Shown here: one piece after another, positions 17,776-27,849 of the stretch
Layout: each line of letters begins with the position of its first letter
How positions within the stretch are numbered: position 1 is the first letter of the stretch
DNA from: Amoebidium appalachense
Lineage: Eukaryota > Ichthyosporea
Assembly (NCBI GenBank): GCA_963693365.1
Contig: CAVNZM010000006.1
Span: forward strand, 7,068,001-7,132,000
Length of the DNA: 64,000 bases
Direction: 5' to 3'
Translations under genes and position numbers: made by a program
The notes under the pieces: generated by a model
The model's database searches: none
The model's input: the letters and a program-made list of their open reading frames with translations, nothing else
Told to the model about the DNA's origin: nothing

Positions 17776-17997
17776 TGGGTTGCGCACGGGGTAGCGGGAG
17801 GTGCCGGGTAGCCAGAGGTGCAACGGCTTATGCACGAGGGCACACATACACACGCACAGTCACACGAACAGCCACACAGGCCGCAACCGCGGCATACCTC
17901 CACTTGCTCCCTCCCACCTGGGAGACTCTCGAGCACGTGCACGCATATGTACACACGCAGAAAAAGCTGCACACATGCATCCTCCCCCTCTCTGCCC

Positions 17998-18051
<54 letters not shown>

Positions 18052-18093
18052 TCACCTGGATCTCCTCCCGCCCCTCCCTTTCTTCCCTTCCTC

Positions 18094-18186
<93 letters not shown>

Positions 18187-18214
18187 ACAAACACGCACAC
18201 ACACGCGCGCGCAC

Positions 18215-18263
<49 letters not shown>

Positions 18264-18636
18264 CACGCACACGCACACGCACACGCACACGCACACGCAT
18301 ACGCACACGCACACACACACACACACACACGCACACACACACACACACACACGCACAACCATACCGCCTCACCCACATGCTGACACTGGCCCACCCACCC
18401 AAGATCGACACACTATTTCCCTCCAACCCCCTCCCCCTAACCCCCTCCCCCTCCCCCCTCCCCCCCCCCCCCCCCCCCCACATGGCCCACCCACTCGAGA
18501 TCGACACATTTATCCTAGCTCCCCTCCCCTCCTCTCCCACCCACCCACCCGAGCGCGCCCACAAAGAAACACTTACGCACAAGCCCGTGCAACCACACAC
18601 CTACATACCTACCTGCCCCCGCCACCCCCCCCCCCC

Positions 18637-18668
<32 letters not shown>

Positions 18669-18800
18669 ACCTCACGCACTCACATACAAATGCGTTAGAC
18701 ACAGGCCCACCCACCCAGCTTAGCTCTCCCCCCCCCTCAACGAAAAGCCGTGCATACCGACGGACCCTAGCACAGCCCTACCCCCCAGCACCCACACAAC
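17485..18800. other. Intergenic region between AMPK-gamma-like (-) and SMYD-like (+) genes
   Basis: Mostly microsatellite: (GGCA)n at 17733-17775, (CA)n at 18000-18050 and 18098-18360, C tracts at 18455-18479 and 18627-18668. No gene is supported; the (TH)n/(CV)n frames are shadows. Confidence 0.8.
18000..18360. repeat. (CA)n microsatellite block
   Basis: Nearly continuous CA with CACG interruptions and one unique 50 bp spacer at 18051-18097. Confidence 0.95.
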
Positions 18801-20249
18801 ATGGCAGGGGACTGGACACTGGCCACTGCACCCGAGTTTCTTGAAAGGAAAGGAGACGGGCAGGCAGACAGGCTGGCAGGGGTGCAGCAGCTACTGGGGC
18901 CATACAGTGCCCTAAGGGTGGTGGCAGACAGGGAGGGGGGCTGCTACGTGCTTGCGGCCTGCAACCTGAGGGCGGGGGACCTGGTGCTGAGGGTGGAGCC
19001 TATGGCCCAGACGGTAGACAGGGACTATGTCAAGAGTGCCTGTGACTACTGCCTCAAATACATCCTGCAGGGTAGCCTGCCCCTAAACTGGTGAGGGGGG
19101 AGGGGGGGGGGGAAGGCAAGGAGGGCTGATTCCCGAAGCAGCCGCTGACTTTTTTTTTGCAGCACGGGCTGTGAGTTTGTGCGGTGGTGCAGTGCAGAGT
19201 GCAGGCAGCAGAGCCAACAGACACACACAGGCACAGAGTGCATGCTGTTCAAAAGGTTCAAAGGGGCACAGATGGATGCTATAGACAAGGAGAGGGCACG
19301 CCAGATCATACGCATACTGCTGGCTCCTGAGGACCAGAGAAGGTGGGTGGGTGTGTGTATGCATGTGAGGTGGGGGGGGGGGGGGGGGGTTGCAGGTGTG
19401 TGGTGGTTCTGACATGTGAGCAGGGCAGTGGGGCTGCTGTGCACCAACAGAGACAGGGCAAGTGCGCTGACCATGAGGGCACTGGGGGAGGTGGTGGGGT
19501 CCATGCGAAGACTTATTGAGAGGAGGAGGCTGCCCAGTGAGCACCGGCTAGTGGATCTTTTATTGGCCACAAACAGCAACCAGTTTGGTATAGTGGATAC
19601 GAGGGGTGAGGCCTATGCCGGTGCCCTGTATCTGCCTGCTGCCTTCTTCAACCACTCATGCAGGCCCAGCATGGCTAGGGTCCAGGAGGGCCGATGCCTG
19701 GCCCTGTATGCTGCTAGAGACCTGAAGGAGGGGGACCTGCTGACCGTGTCGTACGTGCCCTGTGTGTGCTTGTGTGTGCCTGTGCCCTGCGTGTGCCTGT
19801 GCCTGTGCCCTGTGTGTGCCTGTGCCCTGCGTGTGCCTTTGTATGCCTGTGCCTGTGTATGCCTGTGTGTGCCTGTGCCCTGCGTGTGCCTGTGCCTGTG
19901 CCCTGTGTGTGCCTGTGCCCTGCGTGTGCCTGTGCCTGTGCCCTGTGTGTGCCTGTGCCTGTGCCCTGCGTGTGCCTGTGCCTGTGCCCTGTGTGTGCCT
20001 GCCTGTGCCCTGCGTGTGCCTGTGCCCTGCATGCGCCTGTGCCTGTGCATGTGTTGCCTGTGCCCACAGACCTGACCTCTCACACCCCAGCTACCGGCCC
20101 GTCTACACGGGGCCTGACCTCGACCTGCGTGCAGTGAGACGGCAGGAGCTGCAAGACGAATACCACTTCAAGTGCATGTGCCCTGCATGCAGTGCACTAG
20201 ATATGGTGCCTCCAGGCCCAAACCCGGCAGGTGGGTGGGTGGGTGGTTG

Positions 20250-20287
<38 letters not shown>

Positions 20288-20505
20288 TGTGTACGTGGGC
20301 GAGGGGGGGGGGGGGGGGGGGGCAGGAGTGGAGTCAAAGGGGTGCATAAAGGGCACCGGACGAAGGGGAGGGTTCGGGATGATGCTGAATGTTGTGGTTG
20401 TGTGCAGGGGTGCAGGTGTGTGTGGAGTGCGAACGTGTGGTGGTGGAGGGGGACCCATCTAAGGGCTGCATCTGTCGCAATGCAAACTGCTTGGATGGGG
20501 CCTGA
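18801..20505 (+). CDS. SMYD-type SET/MYND protein lysine methyltransferase
   Basis: Five phase-compatible exons (18801-19090, 19163-19342, 19424-19750, 20091-20230, 20408-20505), 344 residues. The SET domain is split by a MYND zinc finger: CDYC at the end of exon 1, CTGC made across the first junction, then CSAEC and a final Cys in TGTEC. The AdoMet-binding and catalytic SET motif NHSCRPSM follows, then the catalytic tyrosine VSY, whose codon is completed across intron 3, and the post-SET cysteines FKCMCPAC with ECE...CIC near the C-terminus. SMYD enzymes methylate histones and other proteins. It is shorter than SMYD1-3 (about 430-490) because the C-terminal TPR-like domain is missing. Which SMYD subfamily it belongs to cannot be told. 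AATAAA follows at 20580. Confidence 0.88.
19755..20062 (+). repeat. Minisatellite filling SMYD intron 3
   Basis: Units of about 12-24 bp made of gtgcctgtgccctg with alternating tgtgtgcc and cgtgtgcc. The array starts four bases after the donor GT and stops about 25 bases before the acceptor. Confidence 0.9.
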
Positions 20506-20579
20506 CAGTCCCCCTGTGGGCCCCAGCAAGCACCGTGCCAGCCACAGGCATATGCATGGTGGATACTGCAGTGGCAGAG

Positions 20580-20585
20580 AATAAA
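20580..20585 (+). promoter_or_regulatory. Polyadenylation signal AATAAA for SMYD-like gene
   Basis: AATAAA 75 bp after the stop codon. A second AATAAA lies near 20775. Confidence 0.65.
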
Positions 20586-20975
20586 GCCCAGCGCCCAGGG
20601 GGGCATGTGAGGGCCACACCGTCCACTCGTAGCCATGGGGCTGGCTGGGGGTCATAGTGGGCTTGAATGGCCCCCCCCCCCCCCCCCCCCCCGTTAAAGT
20701 TCCACCCGGTCAGGTGCACTGCCCCCCAGTGGCATGGGTCAAACCTATTGGTTTATTACGTGGGGTAACCCTCTAATAAAGCAATAGTTGCCAGGTTAAG
20801 TTTCCCCCCCTGTTTTCTCTGTCTCCATGTCCCCCCCCCCCCCCCTCCCCTTTTTCCCCCCCCCCCCATCCCCTCTTCCCCCTCCCCCCGCCCCCTTCCC
20901 CTTCTCTCTCCCCCTCCCCTCCCTCTCTCCCCCTGCCCCCCCTCCCCCCCCCCCCCCCCCCCCTCCCCCCTCCCC

Positions 20976-21160
20976 TCCGGGGTCGAAACTCAGACGCAAT
21001 TGATGACTTGGGTCTTCGCTGAGGATGGGCTCTGCTTATGACACATACTGTGCACATGGCTGATGTTGCATACTTGAAATTTTGCCTTGCATGTGTCCTG
21101 CACCATGCTTCTCGTCGTGTATGCGTACTTCGTACCGTGTTCCGCATTCAAACCCCCCTC
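20976..21160 (+). mobile_element. SINE-like dispersed repeat, 5'-truncated copy A
   Basis: Shares gtcgaaact, gaggatgggctctgcttat, gtacttcgta and a cgcatt-aaacccccc end with copy C at 63525-63915. It ends in a C-rich tail and is followed at once by copy B. Confidence 0.65.
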
Positions 21161-21180
21161 CCCTCCCTCCCCTTCTCTAT

Positions 21181-21571
21181 AGGTTAGGGAGTCGGGGAGC
21201 TTTGTAGAAGCCCGGCTTATGCTCTATCTCTCTGCTTGCTTTCTTTGTTTTTTTGTCTGCTTGCAGATTTTGTAGGCTCTGCGTTCTTAGATTGCTGCTC
21301 CTTGAACAACCCTGCTCGTCTTTGGCCAAGACGGGTGGACTCGCCTATTGCTGTTGAAACAAAGTATGGGTTGGGAACCACGTGCGAGAGGTTAAAGAGT
21401 CGAAACCCATGCTTTTGTGGAGGCATAGGAACCCCCCTGATGATGGGCTCTGTTCAAGTGTCTTCTGCCTGCACGCTTAAATTGTTTGATTTTGGATTTC
21501 CCGCCTTTGTGACGCTTTGTTGTTGCTCTTTGTTGTCTCCTCCATATTTCCAACCCTCTAACGCATACATC

Positions 21572-21590
<19 letters not shown>
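21181..21590 (+). mobile_element. SINE-like dispersed repeat, copy B with giant poly-C tail
   Basis: Shares with copy C the blocks ggagctt-tagaagcc (21195), caaccctgctcgtct-aagacgggtg (21306), gtcgaaac (21400) and gatgggctctg (21441), in the same order. It ends aacgcatacatcaa followed by the C run at 21575-21654. No open reading frame and no clear pol III A/B boxes were seen. Confidence 0.65.

Positions 21591-21654
<64 letters not shown>
21575..21654. repeat. 80-base C homopolymer
   Basis: Uninterrupted C run, the longest homopolymer in the window, followed by (ACC)n. Confidence 0.95.
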
Positions 21655-22429
21655 ACCACCACCACCACCACCACCACGCACCCATACACACACACCACCA
21701 CCACCACCCATCGCTTTCCCTTTTCGATCCCTCTCCGGCTTCCCCTATCTTCTTTTTTTTTTTTTTCCTGGGGTGGTGGTGGTGGTGGTGGTGGGGGCGG
21801 GGGAGGGGGGGGGGGGGGGGGGAGAGGGGAAGAAGGGGACGGGGACATGTTTTAGTCGAAGGTAGAGAGGTAGGAGAGCGAGTTGTGTTGGAGGTTGACC
21901 CATGCAGGGGGCTGGCCTGGTGCCTTTTAGGTGGCTCTTAATTTAAAGGCAGTCTACTTTCCTACTGATAATGATCACGTGCCTCTCCCACCCTTCAAAA
22001 ATACATAGATCTATGTACTATGATCTAATTGGAGTGCATGGGTTGTTATTGTGGCTGCAGGCTACAGTCAGGACGTGGCATATAATTACAAATAGGCCTG
22101 GCAGAGCGGTGCAGTGCATTCACCCCTGCTAGCCCCCACATTGCTTGCATATGCATGTGCACAGACACAACACCGACACACGCACACTTGCAGGGCATGA
22201 ATATGCCCACCTTGTTTACATGAAGACCCACCCGGCCAGTGGCCAGCCACCGTGCCTGGGTGGGGTCTGTGCCTTTACTGACGTCTTTACTGGCACATAT
22301 CACACATGCCCTCTATAATAACAGACGTGCCCTAGCTTCTCCCAGATTCGACGTTGCACTAGCTACTGATATTATGAATAGTACACACACCTTCCTCACT
22401 TGGTTACATACCCTCTCTAATGGCCCATA

Positions 22430-22610
22430 TAAGCTACTTGGTGGCCCACATATACCCTAACTATTAGTGGCCCACATTTCCTCTCTAATGGCGCGCACAC
22501 ATCCTCCTTAGTGCCACAAACACCCTCCTTAATGGCGCACACATCCTTCTTAGTGCCACAAACACCCTCCCTAGTGGTGCATACATCCTCGCTAGTGGCC
22601 CACGTACACG
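22430..22610 (-). repeat. Tandem repeat (about 21-25 bp) spanning the AUH stop codon
   Basis: On the sense strand the last codons and stop (GTGGGCCACTAG) are followed by about seven diverged copies such as GCACCACTAGGGAGG, GTGGCACTAAGAAGG and GCGCCATTAAGGAGG. The terminal GTGGGCCACTAA copy is near 22465. Confidence 0.8.
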
Positions 22611-23035
22611 GGCTTGCGCTTCTCTCTGAATGCGGCCAACCCTGCAGCAGCCCACCTGGTCAGACCTCTCACACAGACACCACCTGACAACACCCCACCT
22701 CCATCCCCATTTCCACACCTAGAACCCCCCTTCCTCCTGGCATCTCTAACTGCCCCTAACCCCAGCCCCCGCCTTCGCCCCCACCCGACAACCACCCATA
22801 CACGCACAGCAACGCTTCCACCGCCATTCCCCCCCCCCCCTCCCCCCTCCCCCCTCTTCCCAAAGGCACTCCCCCACCCGGCCCGTACTTCAACCAACCC
22901 CCCCCCCCCTCCTCCCACCCCCCTGTGCGCCGTGCTCCCACCTTCCAATCTGTCCTTTGTCGGGATAACCTGTGCGTAGCATGCCTGCTCCAGCATCATC
23001 CCTGCACCTCTGCACCCCCCTGCTTGTCAGCATCC

Positions 23036-23068
<33 letters not shown>

Positions 23069-24916
23069 TCCCCCTGCTCCTCGTACCCACCTCTCGACCT
23101 CAGAGCCCTGGTCGATTGCTATCTTGGCCATGCGCAGTGCCACTGGCCCTGTGCCCACACCCTGTTAGCCATTGCCCCCCGCCCCCCCCCCCTCCCCCTC
23201 CCCCTCCCCCTGTCCCTTACCGCTGGGCAGGATCTCCTGGGCCAGCTCGAGGGCCCTTGGGAACGGGTCACCGTGCACGGCATAGTTGACCAGCCCTGCG
23301 CATGCACGTGTGTGTCGGTGCCGTGCAGCCACTCACATATACACATGTCTGGCCATGCACCCCATCCTTCCCTCCACCTATCGTCTACTGCGCCACCCAT
23401 CCACTCTACACACTGGACCACCTATCCCTCCCTGGGGCCACACCCATCCTCTCACGTCACCCCTATCCCTCTAGTGTTCCACCCATCCCCTCTACTGCCG
23501 CACCCCTCCCTCTCTAGTGTCACCTTCATCATCCCCCTTGACCCACCCATCCTCTCCCAAGTCATCCTCTATCCACTCCCAAGTCATCCTGTATCCCCTC
23601 CCAAGTCATCCTCTCTCCTCTCCAAAGTCAACCCCATCCTCTCTACTGTCCCACCCCTCCTCTCCCAAGTCAACCCTATCCTCCCTCGTGACCCACCTAT
23701 CTTCTCTGCCTCTGGCCCCGTCAGCACCCTTGCCGTGTAGATCAGCTCCTTAGCCTTGGCAACACCAATGATCCGTGGCAGCCGCTGCGTGCCCCCGGCC
23801 CTATAGGGTGGTTAGGGCAGAATGACTCCTGGCCGCCTGGCTCTAGCAAAATGCCATTGGTGAAATCCAGCCAATGCCTTGGCATGGTTTTTGATTGATA
23901 CCGGTGCTCGCCACTCAGGCTGGCAGCTCATGATGACTGATCGCCATCCCAGGCAAACCAATGATGCAAAACATGCTCCACTCATGAAGAGCCCCCAGAA
24001 CCGAAAAGAATAAATTATCTCTCAGAAATGTGGTGTGCTTTGTTCTCTAAAATGCATCAGGGAATTAGGCAGGGCTTAGCGCGTTCCACTTCCGCGGCTC
24101 AGCAAACTGGGATCTTGAGTCAAAAGATATCGACGCCAACCAATCAGGCATGCAGAACACAATGCTCCAGATGATTTTCCGTCTCATACCACCCCAGTGT
24201 ACCCAGCCAGTGCTCAGCCCCATGGCATGTACTGTGTGCACTGGGGCAGGCCACCTACCCGGGGATGATGGCCAGGCGTGTCTCTGGCAGCCCCAGCTTG
24301 GCCCCGGAACCTGCCCCCCATGAAACTCAGCATTTTACACCCATGAAACTGAGCACTCTGCCCCCATTAAACCTAAGCACTCTGCCCCCATGAAACTGAG
24401 CACTCTGCCCCCATTAAACCTAAGCACTCTGCCCCCATGAAACTGAGCAGTCTGCCCCCATTAAACCTAAGCACCCTGCCCCCATGAAACTGAGCACTCT
24501 GCCCCCATTAAACCTAAGCACTCTGCCCCCATGAAACTGAGCACTCTGCCTCCATTAAACTTAAGCATTCTGCCCCATGAAACTGAGCATTTTACACCCA
24601 TGAAACTGAGCACTCTGCCCCAAAGAAGATCCGCACCCATTTCAGCCCTTTGGCCCCACCAAATGCAGCACGTGCACTGTCGGATGCAGACTATAGATAG
24701 ACAGCTGAGTGCATCGTGCCCCCCCACCCCCCATCCGCCACACACCTGAAAATCTAACCTTCCCCCCAAACTCCCCCCCCCCTCCCCCGCCAAACACACA
24801 CACACACATGCACACATGCACAGCCACCCACCCATCCGCCACACACACAGGACAACCTACTCCTTTTCTCCCCCCTCACCTGCCACACACACTTGGCCAC
24901 CTAAATTCCTCCCCCC

Positions 24917-24974
<58 letters not shown>

Positions 24975-25327
24975 ACCCCTTCCACTCCCCACCTGCCACA
25001 CGCATGTCGCAGGCCAGGGCCATCTCCAGGCCCCCACCGAGTGCTGCCCCGTCCACAGCCGCAATCGTCGGCATGGGCAGCGTCTGGGCACCCAACCGTC
25101 ACTACACCATCCCAACCTCCCCCCCACCCCCCTCCCCATCCCCCCCCCCTGCATACCTCGAGCTCGCTGAAAGCACTGCGCAGTTGGTGCACAAAGGCGG
25201 CTACCTCGGGGGGACTCATCTTGGCTCGTTCCTGGGAGGCATGTCAGAACCGGCCCGAAAAAAGAGACACACGTGCCTGCGGGCATGCAGGGGCATGCAG
25301 ACACAGACACACCAACGTGGTTGGTAT

Positions 25328-25370
<43 letters not shown>

Positions 25371-25404
25371 CGCGTGCGCGCGCACACACACACACCCACA
25401 CACC

Positions 25405-25460
<56 letters not shown>

Positions 25461-26528
25461 TCCACACCTTGAGGTCTGCCCCAGCACAGAAGACCCTCTC
25501 CACGGAGCTGCGGAGAATCACCACCCGCACAGACCTGCAGCCCAGTCAGCAGCCACACAGCCACATAAATAACTTAGCAGCCCTAACCCCCAGGGGGGAG
25601 CAATGGCGGCAGGGGCCCAGGCCATTATGCCAGTCAAGAGACAAAGAGTCCTGATCAAAAGCTAAAGAACTTTTCAGGTAGTTTCTCCAATCACTTTAGA
25701 CTTGCAGGTGTGTTTTCGTGGTGCATGTGTGCTTGTGTGGGGTCTGTGTATCTGTGTGTGTTTGTGTCTGTGTGTGTGTGTGCATGCGTGTGCGTGTGTG
25801 CATGTGTGTGTGTCACGGTGTGTGTGTGCGCGCCCATGCGTATGCGTGTGTGCGGTTGCCTGTGTCACCTTGGGCACCTATGCACCACCTCCACACTGTA
25901 GCTTTTAAACAAACCTCCGGCTCAAGAGCCGAAGTTGCTTCCCGATACCCACCCACATACATACATAGGCCTTTCCTCCTTCTCCCCCCCCCCCCCCCCC
26001 CCAAATATACACACACAAGATACAATCTTTCCCGCTATCATTCCCCCCCCCCCCCCCCCCCCAATAACGCCTCACTCCATCCCTCCTACCCCCCCCCCCC
26101 CCCCCCCCTTCCCCACACACACACACACACACACGTACGGGTCAAAGCGCAGGTCGTCCATAGCAGCTCTCAGCTGGCCCAGGAACTCCTTCCCGAGGGC
26201 ATTTTTGGCCTCGGGCCTGTTGAGCGTCAGCACGGCCACCCCTGCAGCGCCCTGTCAGCGCCCCCTACCCCCTACCCCCCACCCCCTACCCAGCCACATA
26301 CCTGCGTTGGCTGCGTCAAGCCGCTCAGACAGCACCTGTGTCTGGGCAGAGTGTCAGTCCCTCTACCCTCCATCCCTCCCTGCCTATGCACGTACACCCA
26401 GACGGACACTCACCTGGGCAGTGGCATAGCCGCGCCACACACAGCCTGCCTGGGGACATAGTCAGCAACTGCAAGGTGCACAGGGACACAGGCACACAGA
26501 CACAGACACATGCACGCACACACGCGCG

Positions 26529-26622
<94 letters not shown>

Positions 26623-26628
26623 TACACA

Positions 26629-26664
<36 letters not shown>

Positions 26665-26765
26665 CCCACAAGCAAACAAGGAAGCACAGATGTCAAAATG
26701 AACACAGGCTAGCATGCACACATATGCGCACACGCACACACGCGCGCGCACAAGAGATTGAGAGG

Positions 26766-26798
<33 letters not shown>

Positions 26799-27150
26799 GG
26801 GGGGGGGGGGAGAGAGAGAGAGAGAGAGAGTGTGTGTGTGTGTGTGTGTGTGCGTGTACACAAGCACGCTCTTGCACCAGCACCACCACGACTTCAGATG
26901 GGTAAGCACAGGCACGCGCGTACACACTAGCACACATGCGCGCACGCAAATAGACTCACCTAAATAGACTGACACACAAATAAATGCACTGCGCACGCAC
27001 ACCAATACTCACGAACACACGCACCCTGCTGGCCAGAGAGAAGGCATAGAGGGACACGGGCACCAGCTACAAGCAGACACGTACCAAGTTGACTTTGGCA
27101 GCGGCACGCACTGTGCGGGCAGCAGGCCGCAGGAGGGTCAGCACGGACAT
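22592..27150 (-). CDS. AUH: Mitochondrial enoyl-CoA hydratase family protein, AUH-like (3-methylglutaconyl-CoA hydratase)
   Basis: Thirteen minus-strand exons, all phase-compatible: 27085-27150, 26414-26449, 26302-26335, 26139-26241, 25468-25534, 25157-25231, 24993-25083, 24259-24310, 23697-23800, 23221-23295, 23101-23158, 22942-23009, 22592-22641. Total 292 residues. The N-terminus [19 protein letters not shown] is Arg/Ala-rich without acids, a typical mitochondrial presequence. Crotonase motifs follow: [34 protein letters not shown] (oxyanion loop and catalytic Glu), [20 protein letters not shown] (second Glu), [14 protein letters not shown] and [12 protein letters not shown]. The last two are close to the AUH C-terminus. 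AUH hydrates 3-methylglutaconyl-CoA in leucine breakdown; the human protein also binds AU-rich RNA. ECHDC2, of the same length, is the alternative. Confidence 0.9.
23040..23067. repeat. C homopolymer in AUH intron
   Basis: About 28 C (G on the sense strand). Other C runs in this gene lie at 24919-24960, 25987-26002, 26043-26062 and 26091-26108. Confidence 0.9.
23330..23690. repeat. Degenerate C/T-rich tandem repeat in AUH intron
   Basis: Irregular units around ccacccatcctctctactg and cccaagtcatcctct fill the intron between exons 23221-23295 and 23697-23800. Confidence 0.65.
24311..24622 (-). repeat. Tandem repeat (23-24 bp) copying an AUH 3' splice site
   Basis: The acceptor of exon 24259-24310 reads, on the sense strand, TTTCATGGGGGGCAG. 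About thirteen copies of CATGGGGGCAGAGTGCTCAGTTT and a variant with TTAGGTTTAATGGGGGCAG lie directly upstream. Each copy carries its own potential acceptor CAG. Confidence 0.88.
25340..25456. repeat. (CA)n microsatellite in AUH intron
   Basis: CA/CACG/CCCA runs between exons 25157-25231 and 25468-25534, touching the donor of the latter. Confidence 0.95.
26518..26850. repeat. Compound microsatellite (CA)n, (GA)n, G run, (GT)n in AUH intron 1
   Basis: (CA)n 26535-26665, (GA)n 26760-26789, about 22 G at 26789-26810, (GA)n and (GT)n to 26850. Confidence 0.95.
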
Positions 27151-27705
27151 GTTGGCGGTGGGGTGGTGGCGCAGGTGGGGGGAATGGGAGGCAGTGTGTG
27201 TATGAAAAAGTGTTGCACCTGTACTGCCAGTGACTGTTCAGCCTGCAAAAGTACAAATGACGACCATGTTTTTTTTTTTTTCTTCTTTAGGGAAAACTTA
27301 CCTACTATATATGGGCATGCAAAAGAACCTTATAGATCCCCAAATTTCACAGTTTCCCCTTTTCTCGATTTCACTCTTATTCGCTGTAAATTGGTTACAA
27401 AGAACGCTGTTTTTGTTCATTAATGTGTAGTTTTTTACCTATTAAATACTATATAAAATTTCATGTTTCTATATCTAGTTTGTAATAGAATAGAGACTAG
27501 TTCTTTTATGTGTTTACTGCAATAACTGCATTTGATGGCTTTTAGAAATGCAGATTTGCCCGAAACTCTACTGATCTAAGGGGTACTGCCTGTTCCCGCG
27601 CTTGCGATTAATGCACCAATCAGCATTTATCAGCGTAGCCTTATCTGCCCAATAGCCGGCAGCCAGGCTCGGTGCCAGTGCCCAGCCCGGCAGCGAGCTT
27701 GCACA
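27151..27705. other. Spacer between AUH start and the mobile-element island
   Basis: The AUH promoter is expected here. From about 27270 the sequence becomes AT-richer and free of microsatellites. No gene is seen; it may contain the outer arm of the inserted element. Confidence 0.5.
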
Positions 27706-27849
27706 CCACTTTCTCGGCGATCGGATCAAAAATGGGACCAAGACCCATTTTTTTGATCATGCGCACGCCAGCGGCAGTCTAGTTTTTTTTTTTTTTTTGC
27801 GACACTTTTATGAACGTACACTGCAAAAACACGTTCGTGTCTTAATAAA

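Larger units (their letters stand above)
20506..22591. other. Intergenic region between SMYD-like (+) and AUH-like (-) genes
   Basis: Contains the SMYD poly(A) signal, two SINE-like copies (20976-21160 and 21181-21590), an 80-base C run, a T-tract plus G-tract at 21751-21822 and unique sequence to 22430. No gene is supported. Confidence 0.7.

Noticed and set aside
19613-20083. AQAHTGHRH-type repeat protein on the minus strand
   Set aside because: Antisense of the SMYD intron 3 minisatellite.
21386-21420. tRNA or pol III B box in the SINE-like repeat
   Set aside because: gtcgaaac only partly fits the B-box consensus and no A box at the right spacing was found.
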